Assembly: GCA_018398585.1 (NCBI GenBank)
Contig: JAGTTD010000007.1
Coordinates: 33,074,911 to 33,138,910, forward strand
Origin: Simmondsia chinensis
Taxonomy: Eukaryota; Streptophyta; Magnoliopsida; Caryophyllales; Simmondsiaceae
Direction: 5' to 3'
Length of the DNA stretch: 64,000 nucleotides
How positions within the stretch are numbered: the stretch's first letter is position 1; each line of letters begins with the position of its first letter. This document shows positions 13,101 to 20,941 of this stretch, piece by piece. Under the pieces are notes generated by a model. That model did not search any database, had not been told where the DNA came from, and worked only from the letters and a program-made list of their open reading frames with translations. The position numbers and the translations under genes are program-made.

Positions 13101-16100
13101 GTTCAAGACGAACATAGTTCAAGAAGCTAGTACTCTAGCACAATTATAGGAAAAGAACTGTGAATACGAGGAAAGAGTGACGGGAAGGAATTCCGCTAAA
13201 ACAGCCCCACTGTTACCGCTACCGAGTAATACAGCCAAGTAGTCCAATGGCATTGCCCGCACCAACTCCCGCCAAAACAGCCCCACTTCTACCGCCAAGG
13301 TACTCGATATTCACCAACAAAAATGCCGCCAGTTAGACCATTGGCGTTACCAATGCCGCCAACTCAACTACCGCCAATTGATCGCCTTACGAGGGAATTA
13401 TCTTCCGCTCGCTTTGATGATTTGCGTGTACGACGTCTTTGTTGCTACCGCCGTGACTCGTTCACGCCAAGTCATGTGTGTGCAATGCGTCGTCGGGTGC
13501 AGATGGTTTCGGTTGAGGCTTTAGATGATGAATTAGGGAATGAAACAGTAAAATCTGAGCCAGACCCACCTCCTGATCCTCACATTCTTATTCATGTTCC
13601 CTGGGAATTGGCCTAGTATCCAACCGTGCAGGTCTGGGGTCAGTATGAGAAGCCGTCCTTAAGCATCTTTAGCAGCCATGGTAGCGCCCACGACTTCCTC
13701 GATGTGCTTTTAGCTTGACGTGGGGAATGTTTTGATTGATATTCATCACCAACTGTCAGTCTCAATTGTTGATGGTAGACAGATCTTTGGCAATGATCTG
13801 TGCCGTTGTCTCAGTTGGACACATCCGAGTGCTTTGTATTGTATGATTGGGATGGCGCCGAGGGATATTCACGAGGCAATAGTCCGCATTCACTCATGCC
13901 ATTATAAGCCTATTGTCAAGCTCTTGGGCGTCCCTAATGCATCTTCTATGATCCAGAGCTTAATGGATGACACATTTCTGCCATTTTTACACAGCTCCAT
14001 CTTGATCTTCTTTGCCAAGGAACCTCTATATGACACCAAGTGGACATTGTACACAACACATCTATGCTCCATACTTGGCGTTCCCCGTCAACAACAACTT
14101 GTAGCAAATAAGGCGAAGGGTGCTTTCAGACTCCACCAAATTGAGGATTTCTCTTAGCTTGTGCTTGGCGGATGGATAGCCGCCAACCCCAAAGGGTTGG
14201 GGATTGTTCTTGTTTTGTCTTGCTGCACTTCAGCAAGGCAGATTCGTGAATTCCTTGGACTTTCAGAGCATTCTAGGCGCCTTATCTTCCATTATGAAAC
14301 CTTTGCCCGATCTTCGACTAAGTTGCTAAAAGACAGTTTCAGATGGAATGGGGATGCCGAGTTCGCCTTTGAGCAACTCAAACGCGCCATAACTTCTATG
14401 TCGTTTGTTATAGAGGTCAATGCATCAGCTTTCTTGGCACCAAGATCAACCGTGCCATCGTGGACTTCTCGCTATCGTCTAGGCGCAAATTCGAAAGTTT
14501 GGGTCGGGTTTCAGGCGCCATCAAATAGGCCGCGAACTCCACATTGGCAACTTGTCTGGCTCACACTTCGATCTTGTTGCCAACCAAGTTTCGCGCATCA
14601 CCTGCAGACCAGATTTGTCAGCTCAAGCCGCCATGCTGCTCCGTTACTCGAAACTTGGCCACCAATTCGTCTCACATCTCAGCTTGGGCGTATTTGGACT
14701 GCAGGGGTGTTTGCCATCTCTACTTTGCCACACCAAGGTTCCGGTTCAGTGGATTGGATTCCCTCACGATCTACTAATCCGGTTCCCAACTTCAGACCCT
14801 TGAGGACAAGGGTCAAGTCCTGCGGGGGGTATTGTTACGGATGGGCCTAGGCCCACCTGCCTACCCACCAACCCGAGCCCATACCCGCATCCCATACGCG
14901 GCAACCCCCTCACTGCCACCTCAGCCCTAATATAACTACCCTTACTAGTATAAATAAGTAATTCCCCCTTAGCGATTAGGCATGCTTAGTATGTTAAGAG
15001 AGTGAAGCTCCCCCCCCCCCCCCCTCTTTTTCTTTCCAATTGTTTCTCTAGAATTCTCTCCCCCTCTTCTACTTCTCCCTCCTTTTCCCCTATACTTTGT
15101 ATTTATCCTATACTATTAAATATATATGCAAAGGGATAGCAATCTAGCTATCCTGTAGGCCTTTGTCTTAATATTGTGTTAGATTTATCATTAATTGTGT
15201 GTTGGATTGTGGGTATTGGATTGGATGAGTTGGGGATTTGATAGCTTGGATAGGATTTGATCCCGGATCGTATCAAAGTTATAGTTTTATTTTATATGTT
15301 TTAAATTTTGGAGTTTATTTTAATTTTTTATAATTTTTTTATTTTTTTGATAATTTTTAGTGTATCCTATTTTATTATGATTTATATTTTTTTTAATATT
15401 TGTAAGTCATGTTTGATAATTTGTGTTCTAATTTAAATAAATTTTTTTAATAAATAATTCAAATTGACATAAATGATAAATTATAAAAAATAAGAAAACA
15501 CGCAACAATGAGAAAAAGAGACATAATAATACCAAAAACAGTATATATAAAAAACCAAAAAACACATAAAAACTTCTTTAAAATACGAAAGAACTATATG
15601 CTAAAAATATGATTATGTAAAATGAAAAATAAAATAATAAAAAAAGAACAAATAAAAAAAGGTAAAAACCTTTGAAAATACCAGGTTAAGATTCAAGACT
15701 GATATTAGATATTTGTTTGGATTTCTTGTGCTTGGGACGTTCCACCGTCTTTCAAGTTTCTCCTTCTTAAGGTTCGAGAGATTGATTGTAGTAAGGCAGA
15801 AAAATAGATAAAGACTCGTATCTTTAAGATTGATATTAAACTCCTTTTCAAGGTTTGAGGGACAGATTGAAGTATGAAAGAAAATAGATAAAGATTCGTA
15901 CCTTTAAGGTTGATATTAAACTCATGATATTTGCTTGAATTTCTTGGGCTGGGGACATTCTATCGTTTTTCAAGTTTCTTATTTTTTCGGTTTAAAAGAT
16001 AGATTGATGAATTGTGGCATTTCAAGGATTTTTGTGAATATGATTTTCATGGGTTGAAAAGATAGATTGATGAATTGTCAGCTTAATATTGAATAGGGTC

Positions 16101-18647
16101 TAGTATTTTATAAATTTAATGATTATTGATTAAGTATTTAAATAAGATTGGTGATAGAATCTTTGATATATTTTATTTTATTATGGTTTATATTTAATAT
16201 GTAATTCCCTTTTATTAGCTTTTTCAAGGTTGTTTTTAATTATTTATTTGCAATTTTTGAGGTGTGGTTTTTTGGAGTATGGAAGAAGGAGAAGGAAGGA
16301 GGAAACTGTGAGTTTATGTATTAGTTAGATTTCATTATCTTAGAGAAGGTGAAGTGAAGAAAGAGAAAGAGAAAGAGAAAGAAGATGAGAATAAGAGAAG
16401 ATAAGAAGAACCATGTGGAAAAACATGTAGGTGAAAAATTTTAGGAAACTCCAAATTTTCCAAAAGAATAGAGAAAACTAGGAAATTATTTTTCAAATTC
16501 TCTAATTATAATATTGGCCTTTTGAACAACTTTCTTAGTTTTTCAATTTTCTTAGAAAATTTTATAGGAAAGCTAGAAAAATTTCTGTTTCTAAACAACC
16601 TATAATTGTTCTTGCTTTTTAATTTTTTACTGTTAGTTTTTACTCAAAAAGAGGGTACCGACACGCAAGCACCGGATCCCATTGGAACTCCGAAGTTAAG
16701 CGTGCTTGGGCGAGAGTAGTACCAAGATGGGTGACCTCTTGGGAAGTCCTCGTGTTACACCCCTCAGGTTGGGGGTTCTCGGAAACAGCCTCTATTCAGG
16801 GTAGCACCTTGAAGGGGCAAGGCTGCGTACATCCACCTCCCAGACCCTGCTTAGGCGGGAGCCCTTAGGGCACTAAAAATGTTGCTTTTTAGTTTTTACT
16901 CAAACCAGGAAAAATTGAAAACAAAAAACAAAAAACAAGAAAGAGAACTATTTCCAAAAATATGGTTTCTAGTTTGTAAGAAGCTAAAAATTGTAAACAA
17001 AAAATGATACCAATCAGGTCCGATATAACTAGTTGCTCTAAATTCAATCTTAAAAGAGAGCTACGGGATAAATTAACACGTTGAAAGAGACCCTTGTGTG
17101 TTCATTTTAAGTTCAAGTCATCTTTTCCCCGTCACTTTCTAGCTTTGGAAGATCCAGTTCACTGATTTTGCTCAGTGCCATAAATTGCAAGTCCGTCCTA
17201 GTTGTTTGTACCTCTATCTTGCCCATTAGCTTTCTTATTTCCACTTTTTTAGTGAAGTTTCTGCTAAAGCATACACCATCTTAAATCGAGAAGAATTTTA
17301 ATGATTATAAAAGACAATATTTTAGATTTTGTTAGGATTAGAATAAAATATATCGTTTTAGCCAATATGTTATGTTAGTTATTTTATTTTGATTAATAGG
17401 ATAATTTAGTTATTTTTATTTAGAGAAGTAGTTTTCCAATTAATTTCATATTTATTTCTTTAGTTGTTCAATGGGAATTACTTTTTGTATATAATCATAG
17501 CTTTGTAAGTCATTAATTTCAGTTTTTTTTTTGGTGAAAGAAATAGAATTTTTTGTTAATTAACCATAATTTTTATGCTTAACAGTGGAGAAATCTGGTG
17601 GAAATTCATGTTTCAAGACTTGCCAAGTATTCATATTTGAATGTTGAATTGAATGATACTCAAGTGTCTTGTGTACTATTTACTCTTAAAGAAGAGTTTG
17701 AAGCTATCATCTCACTGAATTTGGGACCCCATCTATCTTGAACCTTTTTGATATCGTTACTAAATTTCCTTTCATTATTAAAATCATCAAGTGGAAGACT
17801 CTTTTGAAGATTAACAGCCTCCACACGCGCGCACACATACACAGGCGCACAAAAAAAAAAAAAAAAAAAATCTACATGATGTTATGGTACATCTAATCTT
17901 CCTAAGACTTCACTTTGGTAGGGGTATTGTGTATTAAACTGCCCTTCATTGTTTTGTCCACTATGATTCCATTATGGATTGATATCTTTATAGAGAATAT
18001 GAAGACAATGTGTTGAAAAAGTTTGTCTTTAATGCGTGTGCTTTTGGGCATAGAGGTGTTGTTACATTTGAGTTGTAGTGAGTTGTTTGGCTTGATCAAA
18101 CAAAAGTTACAATTAGATGTTGTAATGCAAAAGTTAGATACTGAAAGATTAGTTCTCATTTGAGTTCTGTGGTTTTTGCCTCTCTAGAGTGAGATAAAGT
18201 TTTCCTTGTAGAACTGGTATGTTTGTGCTTGTCCATTTTATTTCGTTACGCTTTATGTACGATATTTCCTGACAGACCACGTCACTCCTTAATCCTCATT
18301 CATCGTCTTCTGGATATTTTTCTACCCATTAAACAAACGTGAATTCTTTATGCAGACTCTCACTTTATTTCTCTACTGCAGGGTCTGTGGTTAACAAAAC
18401 AAGTCAGCCACAGGCCAAACCCTTAAAGCTCGGCTGCCTTCTTCCTGCACCAACCCTTTTGAAAAAACACCATGACAAGACTGCATCAAAGGAAACTGAC
18501 CAAGTTTCCACGTCAGAGACTGCAAAGGAAGTTCCCACACCGAACTTTGCCACATCAGCAAGCAGGAAGTCAGCTCGCGACAAAGGGAAGAAAGTTTCTC
18601 GGGGCAAGAGGAAGATGAGGAAGTACCTCTGCTTCATGCCTTTCTAA
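960..18647 (+). CDS. NAC-domain transcription factor, 5'-partial, with a ~16.2-kb last intron
   Basis: NAC proteins are plant-specific nuclear DNA-binding transcription factors. Four exons are proposed: 960-1177, 1285-1443, 1858-2164 and 18382-18647. Introns are 1178-1284, 1444-1857 and 2165-18381, all GT-AG. The first visible exon covers NAC subdomains C and D, seen as TGHWKAKGE, ITGWRSTLEFYEG and KTDWVMQEY; exon two holds the end of the domain, LCRLFLC. The rest is a variable, serine- and acid-rich C-terminal region typical of the activation part of NAC proteins, ending in a basic stretch and KYLCFMPF before the TAA at 18645-18647. Reading phase fits at each junction: phase 0 at the first two, and at the last AAG G joins GG TCT to give a glycine codon. 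Subdomain C has WKAKGE in place of the usual WKATG-D. The long intron holds two LTR retrotransposons and two SINEs. Family is seen directly; continuity across the long intron is inferred from splice sites and phase. The specific NAC subgroup is not identified. Confidence 0.75.
1285..1443 (+). CDS. NAC exon with the end of the NAC domain (LCRLF)
   Basis: Follows CTTATTGCAG at 1275-1284 in phase 0 and ends CCCCAG before gtaggt. It encodes TSHSLCRLFLCDGG, matching the LCR-F motif that closes NAC subdomain E, then a serine/asparagine-rich linker. The 53 codons match the usual position of a NAC intron near the domain end. Confidence 0.75.
1858..2164 (+). CDS. NAC exon with acidic, serine-rich C-terminal region
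   Basis: Starts after CCTATAG in phase 0 and ends AAGG before gtatgt, leaving one base of a codon. It encodes GDYLLDDDYISRGDYLALED, a serine run (SSSNSDISSSVSISSDDYFD) and a SEALLRELEP segment. This is an acidic, low-complexity composition expected of a NAC activation region. No other domain is visible. Confidence 0.7.
2165..3535 (+). other. Start of the long NAC intron, non-coding
   Basis: AT-rich. A pyrimidine-rich block at 2216-2475 (TTTACTC and CCTTACCC motifs, ending near CCAAACGAAAC) resembles a decayed MITE, but I cannot pair its ends. The relic repeat at 2688-2916 is listed separately. I see no gene here. Confidence 0.5.
2688..2916 (+). repeat. Dispersed repeat, copy 1 (partner at 17289-17508)
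   Basis: Shares an ordered series of blocks with 17289-17508 in the same orientation: AGAAGA, AAAATATATC, TTAATAGGATAATTTA, AGAGAAGTA-TTTT, ATTTATCTTTTTAG and TTCAAT-GGA. Both copies lie in the NAC intron, one near each end. It may be an old LTR fragment or MITE; no termini are recognised. Confidence 0.5.
3536..4260 (-). repeat. Possible LTR fragment on the minus strand
   Basis: On the minus strand this reads like a Ty3/gypsy LTR. It has a TATA-like TTATATATAAAG near 4130, a leader, and an end with GGCGCCTTTTTGG-like and TTTGGGGGCGTC motifs near 3540-3590. No partner LTR, primer site or coding region is present, so a solo or truncated LTR is the best guess. Confidence 0.3.
4267..4390 (+). 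repeat. Three tandem 42-43 bp units
   Basis: GTTTCACATATTATAATA recurs at 4267, 4310 and 4352, each followed by a related CTAGTCCAATTTAATT-type segment. Periods are 43 and 42 bp. AT-rich non-coding tandem repeat just upstream of copia A. Confidence 0.75.
4434..5160 (+). repeat. 5' LTR of copia A
   Basis: 727 bp. It begins TATTGGTGTATTTTC, where the 3' LTR has TGTTGG, and ends TTGTTCTAACA. The left half contains the palindrome array. The right half matches 9910-10294 closely. Internal sequence ATCTTAAGG starts at 5161, and no initiator-Met primer motif (TGGTATCAGAGC) is adjacent. Confidence 0.9.
4551..4770. repeat. TGTGTCGACACA palindrome array in 5' LTR
   Basis: About eight units of a GTGTGTCGACACAC palindrome, four with an exact TGTGTCGACACA core and the rest with one changed base. 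Linkers such as ATGGCCC, AATCCA-CAGT and AGGGACT separate them. Spurious open frames with repeated C-V-D-T-H peptides on both strands arise from this array. Confidence 0.85.
5190..9062 (+). pseudogene. Copia A gag-pol, broken by frameshifts and stops
   Basis: Gag starts at the ATG at 5190 (MASSLREMTANFVKLD). A shift near 5345 moves to a frame that carries the UBN2-type gag and a CCHC knuckle (CWECQKPGHLRKDC, about 5930-5970), then the protease DSGA at about 6090. Another shift follows. The GAG-pre-integrase HHCC motif is HQRLGHVNF...CKTC (about 6470-6570), with a stop at 6605. The integrase has two further stops, then PQQNGVAERKNR. Shifts near 7130 and 7760 precede the RT, whose YVDDM active site is intact (about 8140). 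A further shift near 8300 leads to RNase H (SDASW, STSGW, AEFIAL), and another lies near 8910. At least six lesions make it non-functional. Confidence 0.9.
9063..9654 (+). other. Non-coding block between pol and 3' LTR of copia A
   Basis: About 590 bp without a coding frame, but strongly similar to 49117-49723 in copia C, for example CCCATGATAGGCCCTCAACT and TCGACGCCTAGTATGA. It ends with the purine-rich AAAATGGTGGGGGAT just before the 3' LTR, which serves as the polypurine tract. Conservation between two otherwise decayed copies marks it as a family-specific internal segment. Confidence 0.8.
9655..10294 (+). repeat. 3' LTR of copia A
   Basis: 640 bp, TGTTGG...TAACA. It carries about five palindrome units, against about eight in the 5' copy. 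It is followed by AATTG, the second copy of the target duplication. Confidence 0.9.
10300..10800 (+). repeat. Tandem ~265-bp repeat that copia A inserted into
   Basis: 10325-10500 and 10594-10770 share ACTTTG-GGCTTG-GAAAATTTGTTTTAT, CTACTTCCAT, AGTCATATTTGTCTAA and GGTATGCATAT. The sequence left of copia A (4390-4433, ATTATAATTTCAAATTA) also matches 10522-10560. Copia A therefore landed inside one unit of an older tandem repeat. Confidence 0.65.
10838..11640 (+). repeat. Direct repeat left of element B (partner 15403-16155)
   Basis: Shares ordered blocks with 15403-16155: TTTGTGTTCTAATTTAA, AATAAATAATTCAAATT, CAATGAGAAAAAGA, AACTTCTTT-AAATAC, AAAAATATGATTATGT and, at the right end, TTAAGTATTTAAATAAGATT. 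AT-rich and non-coding. This copy is interrupted by the SINE at 11320-11427. Confidence 0.65.
11320..11427 (-). mobile_element. 5'-truncated SINE (tail only) with 14-bp TSD
   Basis: Minus strand: AAGGGGGAAGGCTGCGTACA, a C/A homopolymer tract, GACCATGCTTGG, GGAGCACTGGGAATGTT. Flanked by perfect 14-bp repeats AGTGCTTACGTGGT at 11306-11319 and 11428-11441. It is the 3' half of the SINE family seen in full at 16649-16888; the 5S-like head is missing. Confidence 0.85.
11826..12264 (+). repeat. 5' LTR of element B
   Basis: 439 bp from TGTTACGGATGGGCCTAGG to GGGTTGTATCA. It contains the TATA-like GTATAAATAAG near 11946 and a CT-rich leader near 12003-12020, consistent with an LTR promoter. It is closely similar to 14833-15275. 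Confidence 0.9.
12407..14830 (+). pseudogene. Element B gag-pol remnant
   Basis: Gag comes first: the frame around 12660-12941 resembles Retrotrans_gag (WIYQCERC, ALEGVAHDWH), continuing in another frame to KLKQVGTLDEYL and GFNEEQRVGAFMGRL (about 12950-13090). The region 13240-13620 is proline-rich. A degraded RT follows: ILIFF-KE where family members have DDILIYSK, at about 13990-14150. Then comes the RT/RNase H connection REFLGLSEHSRR...DAEFAFEQLKRAI (about 14245-14390). No intact catalytic motif is left and integrase is not recognisable. Confidence 0.8.
14833..15275 (+). repeat. 3' LTR of element B
   Basis: 443 bp, TGTTACGG...CGTATCA, matching 11826-12264. It differs mostly by a C run at 15010-15024, where the 5' copy has CT repeats. 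Followed by the AAGTT duplication. Confidence 0.9.
15403..16155 (+). repeat. Direct repeat right of element B (partner 10838-11640)
   Basis: Same block order as 10838-11640. It also holds an internal echo, GATTCGTACCTTTAAGGTTGA near 15893 versus GACTCGTATCTTTAAGATTGA near 15812. No coding content. Confidence 0.6.
16156..16632 (+). other. Intron stretch, purine-rich, no gene
   Basis: Contains a GA-rich run (AGAAAGAGAAAGAGAAAGA near 16357-16381) and AT-rich sequence. Nothing coding or structured is recognised. Confidence 0.5.
16649..16888 (+). mobile_element. SINE with 5S rRNA-derived head and perfect 16-bp TSD
   Basis: About 240 bp between two exact copies of TTAGTTTTTACTCAAA (16633-16648 and 16889-16904). 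The first ~115 bp is 5S rRNA sequence. It is followed without a gap by a plant SINE body: GGAAACAGCCTCT, AAGGCTGCGTACATCC, CAGACCCTGC, GGGAGCCC, GGGCACT, then ATGTTGCTTTT. The body resembles tobacco TS-type and related plant SINEs, which normally have tRNA-derived heads. The target duplication shows that the head and body moved as one unit. The same junction occurs at 36729-36878 and 38131-38338. Confidence 0.88.
16652..16764 (+). pseudogene. 5S rRNA-like head of the SINE
   Basis: From CACCGGATCCCATTGG to CACCCCT it follows the plant 5S rRNA with few changes. The 5S internal promoter elements are readable: box A AGTTAAGCGTGCT (16694-16706), the intermediate GGGCGAGAGTAGTA, and box C GATGGGTGACC (16726-16736). 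The first ~20 bases are altered and shortened, so it is not a functional 5S gene. It is not in a tandem 5S array and has no T-run terminator directly after. Confidence 0.85.
16905..18381 (+). other. End of the long NAC intron, no gene
   Basis: AT-rich. It holds the repeat copy at 17289-17508 and a CA/A-run at 17824-17870. Open frames near 17660-18159 have no recognisable protein content. It ends with the acceptor of the last NAC exon. Confidence 0.5.
17289..17508 (+). repeat. Dispersed repeat, copy 2 (partner at 2688-2916)
   Basis: Same block order as the copy at 2688-2916, for example AAAATATATC, TTAATAGGATAATTTAG, AGAGAAGTAGTTTTCC and TTTATTTCTTTAG. The copies are diverged by small indels. 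There is no coding content and no visible target duplication. Confidence 0.5.
18382..18647 (+). CDS. Predicted last NAC exon, basic C-terminus ending KYLCFMPF
   Basis: Preceded by the pyrimidine-rich acceptor TTTCTCTACTGCAG (18368-18381). It opens with two bases that complete the codon left by the exon ending at 2164. It encodes about 88 residues: a lysine- and proline-rich segment, a serine/threonine-rich stretch, then a basic run RKSARDKGKKVSRGKRK and the terminal KYLCFMPF. No other gene context is visible for this open frame, which supports membership in the NAC gene. Assignment is inference and would be settled by one spliced read. Confidence 0.6.
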
Positions 18648-18689
18648 AGTCTTGATCATGTTCTGTATATGTCTATATAATTTATTAGG

Positions 18690-19205
18690 AAAAGGTGAAA
18701 AACCAAAAAAATAACGGAATTTTTACAAAAAACCACTTAAATTTTACTCGCGGTTTTAAAAAATTAACTAGATTTTCTAATTTTTCAATATCACACCTAA
18801 ATTTTTCAAAATTTTTAATATCACACCTTAATGTGACGCTATTAACCTCCGTTAGCTTTGTTGATATGACATTTTAAAGAAAATATTTTTTAAAATATAT
18901 AATTTTTCCTAAATATTTATGAACTTTTTAGATATTTAAGTTATTCTTTTCAAATTTAAAATATTTTAAAATTATTTAAATATAAATTCTAAATTTTCAA
19001 AATTGTATTCTCTTTTTTTTTTTTTTTTTGTTTTTTTAAGAATGGCACGTGAGTGAAAAGTAACAAATGTTAACGGACTAAGGTGTAAAATTGAAAAAGT
19101 TTGGAAAGCTTAGGCATGATATTAAAAATTTAGAATATCTAAGTGGTTTTTGGAATTGGATCTAAAATTAGGTGGTTTACAGTAAAAAAATCGAAAAAAA
19201 GAACT
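18690..19205. mobile_element. MITE-like element with long imperfect inverted repeats
   Basis: The left arm (about 18700-18880) and the reverse complement of the right arm (about 19045-19205) share AAAAACCACTTA, TTTTCAAT-TCACACCTAA, TTTTTAATATCA and CACCTTA. These pair over roughly 170 bp with an AT-rich centre. It begins about 45 bp after the NAC stop codon, within the probable 3' UTR or just after it. No transposase; superfamily not assigned. Confidence 0.6.
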
Positions 19206-19337
19206 TAAAAGTTAGCATAACCCTTTACTGTAATAGTGAGTTTGTGTGTAGTCCAGATGTCTTAGCCAAAAGCTGATAGAAAAAGAAATAGGGTATCCCA
19301 AAAAATACCACTTAAGTTAGGATTACTATTTACTGGA

Positions 19338-19436
19338 GATGTAGATAAACGAAAAAAGGATCAAGATCTAGATTAATTCAAGTTATCAATAGATATCTTA
19401 AATCTAGATCTTGATCTTTTCTCGTTTATATCCATC
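19338..19436. repeat. Long near-perfect hairpin
   Basis: A left arm at 19338-19376 (GAT-TA-ATAAACGA, GATCAAGATCTAGATT) pairs with a right arm ending at 19436, giving about 39 bp of stem with few mismatches and a ~21-nt loop. It could be a small foldback element or a small-RNA source. Confidence 0.75.
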
Positions 19437-20569
19437 AAATTGTAATATTGTGTGTATGTGTAGAGTCAAGATGATGCTAGCCGAAAGCTGATAGGTTACA
19501 GCTTATTGAAAACCTTACTTGTCGGGTTACAGAGTAGGGATTTCCCTGGCAGATACATAATCTGATTATGGAGATTAGGGTTTAAGATTGTTGCATTTGT
19601 AGGCGACGATTCGATGATGAGAAGGAAGCTAAGTGTAGTTAGAAAAGGGGTAGGCAAAAATCTTTTCTTTAACAATTTTTTGGTTGATGTAGAGGTTTGG
19701 GGTGACCCCTTTTTGATTGGCCACCTTCTCGTTGTAAAGTTTCCTAATCAATAGAAAATGCAAAGAGTCTTCCTTGTTGTATTGATTCTTCTACCTCGAA
19801 ATTTGATTGTAAATGAGTATAGCTAGCTCGTGAGCTGTTGTAGTGGGCTCATCATAGGGCTTGAAAAGGCTTGGCTCGCTTCGAGTTTGAATTGAGTGAA
19901 GCCAGCTTGTTTATCTTAATGAGCTAGGCTTGTGCCTAGTAAAATTTGAGCTTGTAGGCTTTGTGAGTCTAAATGAGCCTAAATAAGCCGATGTCGATAC
20001 AATTTATGAGTTTAAATTGCTTGATTAAGTCAAGCTTGAGCCTAATAAGTAGAGTTTAAGCCTGCTTGTTGAAATATGATATGAACTTGTTTATTATGTA
20101 AATTTTAAACAACATCGAAATGAGCATGTTACAACATGTTAGAATATGATACCGGACTTCTTAAAACCCATTTGAGAAAACAAGAAAATTTTTGTACATT
20201 TTAGTCCAATAAATTGGGTGGCGATTTCCATACTCGTTTTGTTTTGTTTTTTTTTTTTTTTTTTTTTTTTTCTTTTGGGGTGTGTGTGATACTCATGCAT
20301 GTTGTAGTTGGGCTTGTTTCCACTTGAGAGAGAAGCTCACAATTATGTGCGCATATGATTGTAAACGAGGTTGAGTTGAGCTGAGCAATACATTGTTTGA
20401 ATTAGAGCTTAATAACTCTATTGAATTCATGTTAGAGTATAAAATTAATCTTGAGTTTTTACCTATCAACTTAATATTTTAGGATAGTTGGTTTCTTGAT
20501 ATAGTATCAAAGCCTTGATGATTAAGATGTCACGAGTTTGAATTCTTACTTTCAATATTAATATAATGT

Positions 20570-20941
20570 AGGGTTATTTATTCCAAAGGTCCTTGTACTT
20601 TTATCATTGTGTCAATTTGGTCCTTGTACTTTAATTGTGTCAATTTAGTCCCTCTACAATTCATAATTTGTCAATTTAGTCATTCGGTCAATTTCAAGTT
20701 AAGTAATTGATGTAATTTTTAGCCGCACAATTATGTTAGATACAAGTAATCCCCTAAAGATCCACCCATTGGCTCAATTTAACTCAACCTATGGTCGACC
20801 CATTAAAATTTCCTTAAAAATTTCGGGGGGCCAAAGTGACACAATATCAATAGTAAATGGACTAAATCGACACAATTAAAAGTATAAGGACTAAATTAAG
20901 ACAATGGACAAAGTACATAAACTTTTGGTGTAAATAACCCT
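20570..20941. mobile_element. MITE, terminal inverted repeat AGGGTTATTTA
   Basis: Starts AGGGTTATTTATTCCAAA and ends with the complement TTTGGTGTAAATAACCCT. The inverted similarity extends inward through GTACTTT, TAATTTAGTCC and ATTGTGTC-ATTT on both sides, about 110 bp per arm. About 370 bp, no coding capacity. A clean target duplication was not found. Confidence 0.75.

Larger units (their letters stand above)
11826..15275 (+). mobile_element. Element B: deleted Ty3/gypsy LTR retrotransposon
   Basis: 3.45 kb with LTRs at 11826-12264 and 14833-15275 and a perfect 5-bp target duplication AAGTT (11821-11825 and 15276-15280). The primer site TTGGTATCAGAGC (initiator Met tRNA type) starts at 12266. 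The polypurine tract TGCGGGGGGTAT lies at 14821-14832. The internal region is only about 2.6 kb, too short for a full gag-pol, so it is a deletion derivative that would need help from another element. Confidence 0.92.

Noticed and set aside
16652..16764. Functional 5S rRNA gene
   Set aside because: The 5' end is altered and shortened, it is single, not in a tandem array, and is fused to a SINE body bounded by a TSD.
16649..16888. Cassandra-type TRIM, whose LTRs carry 5S sequence
   Set aside because: No LTR pair, no TG...CA ends, no primer site; the target duplication is 16 bp and the 3' part is a SINE body.
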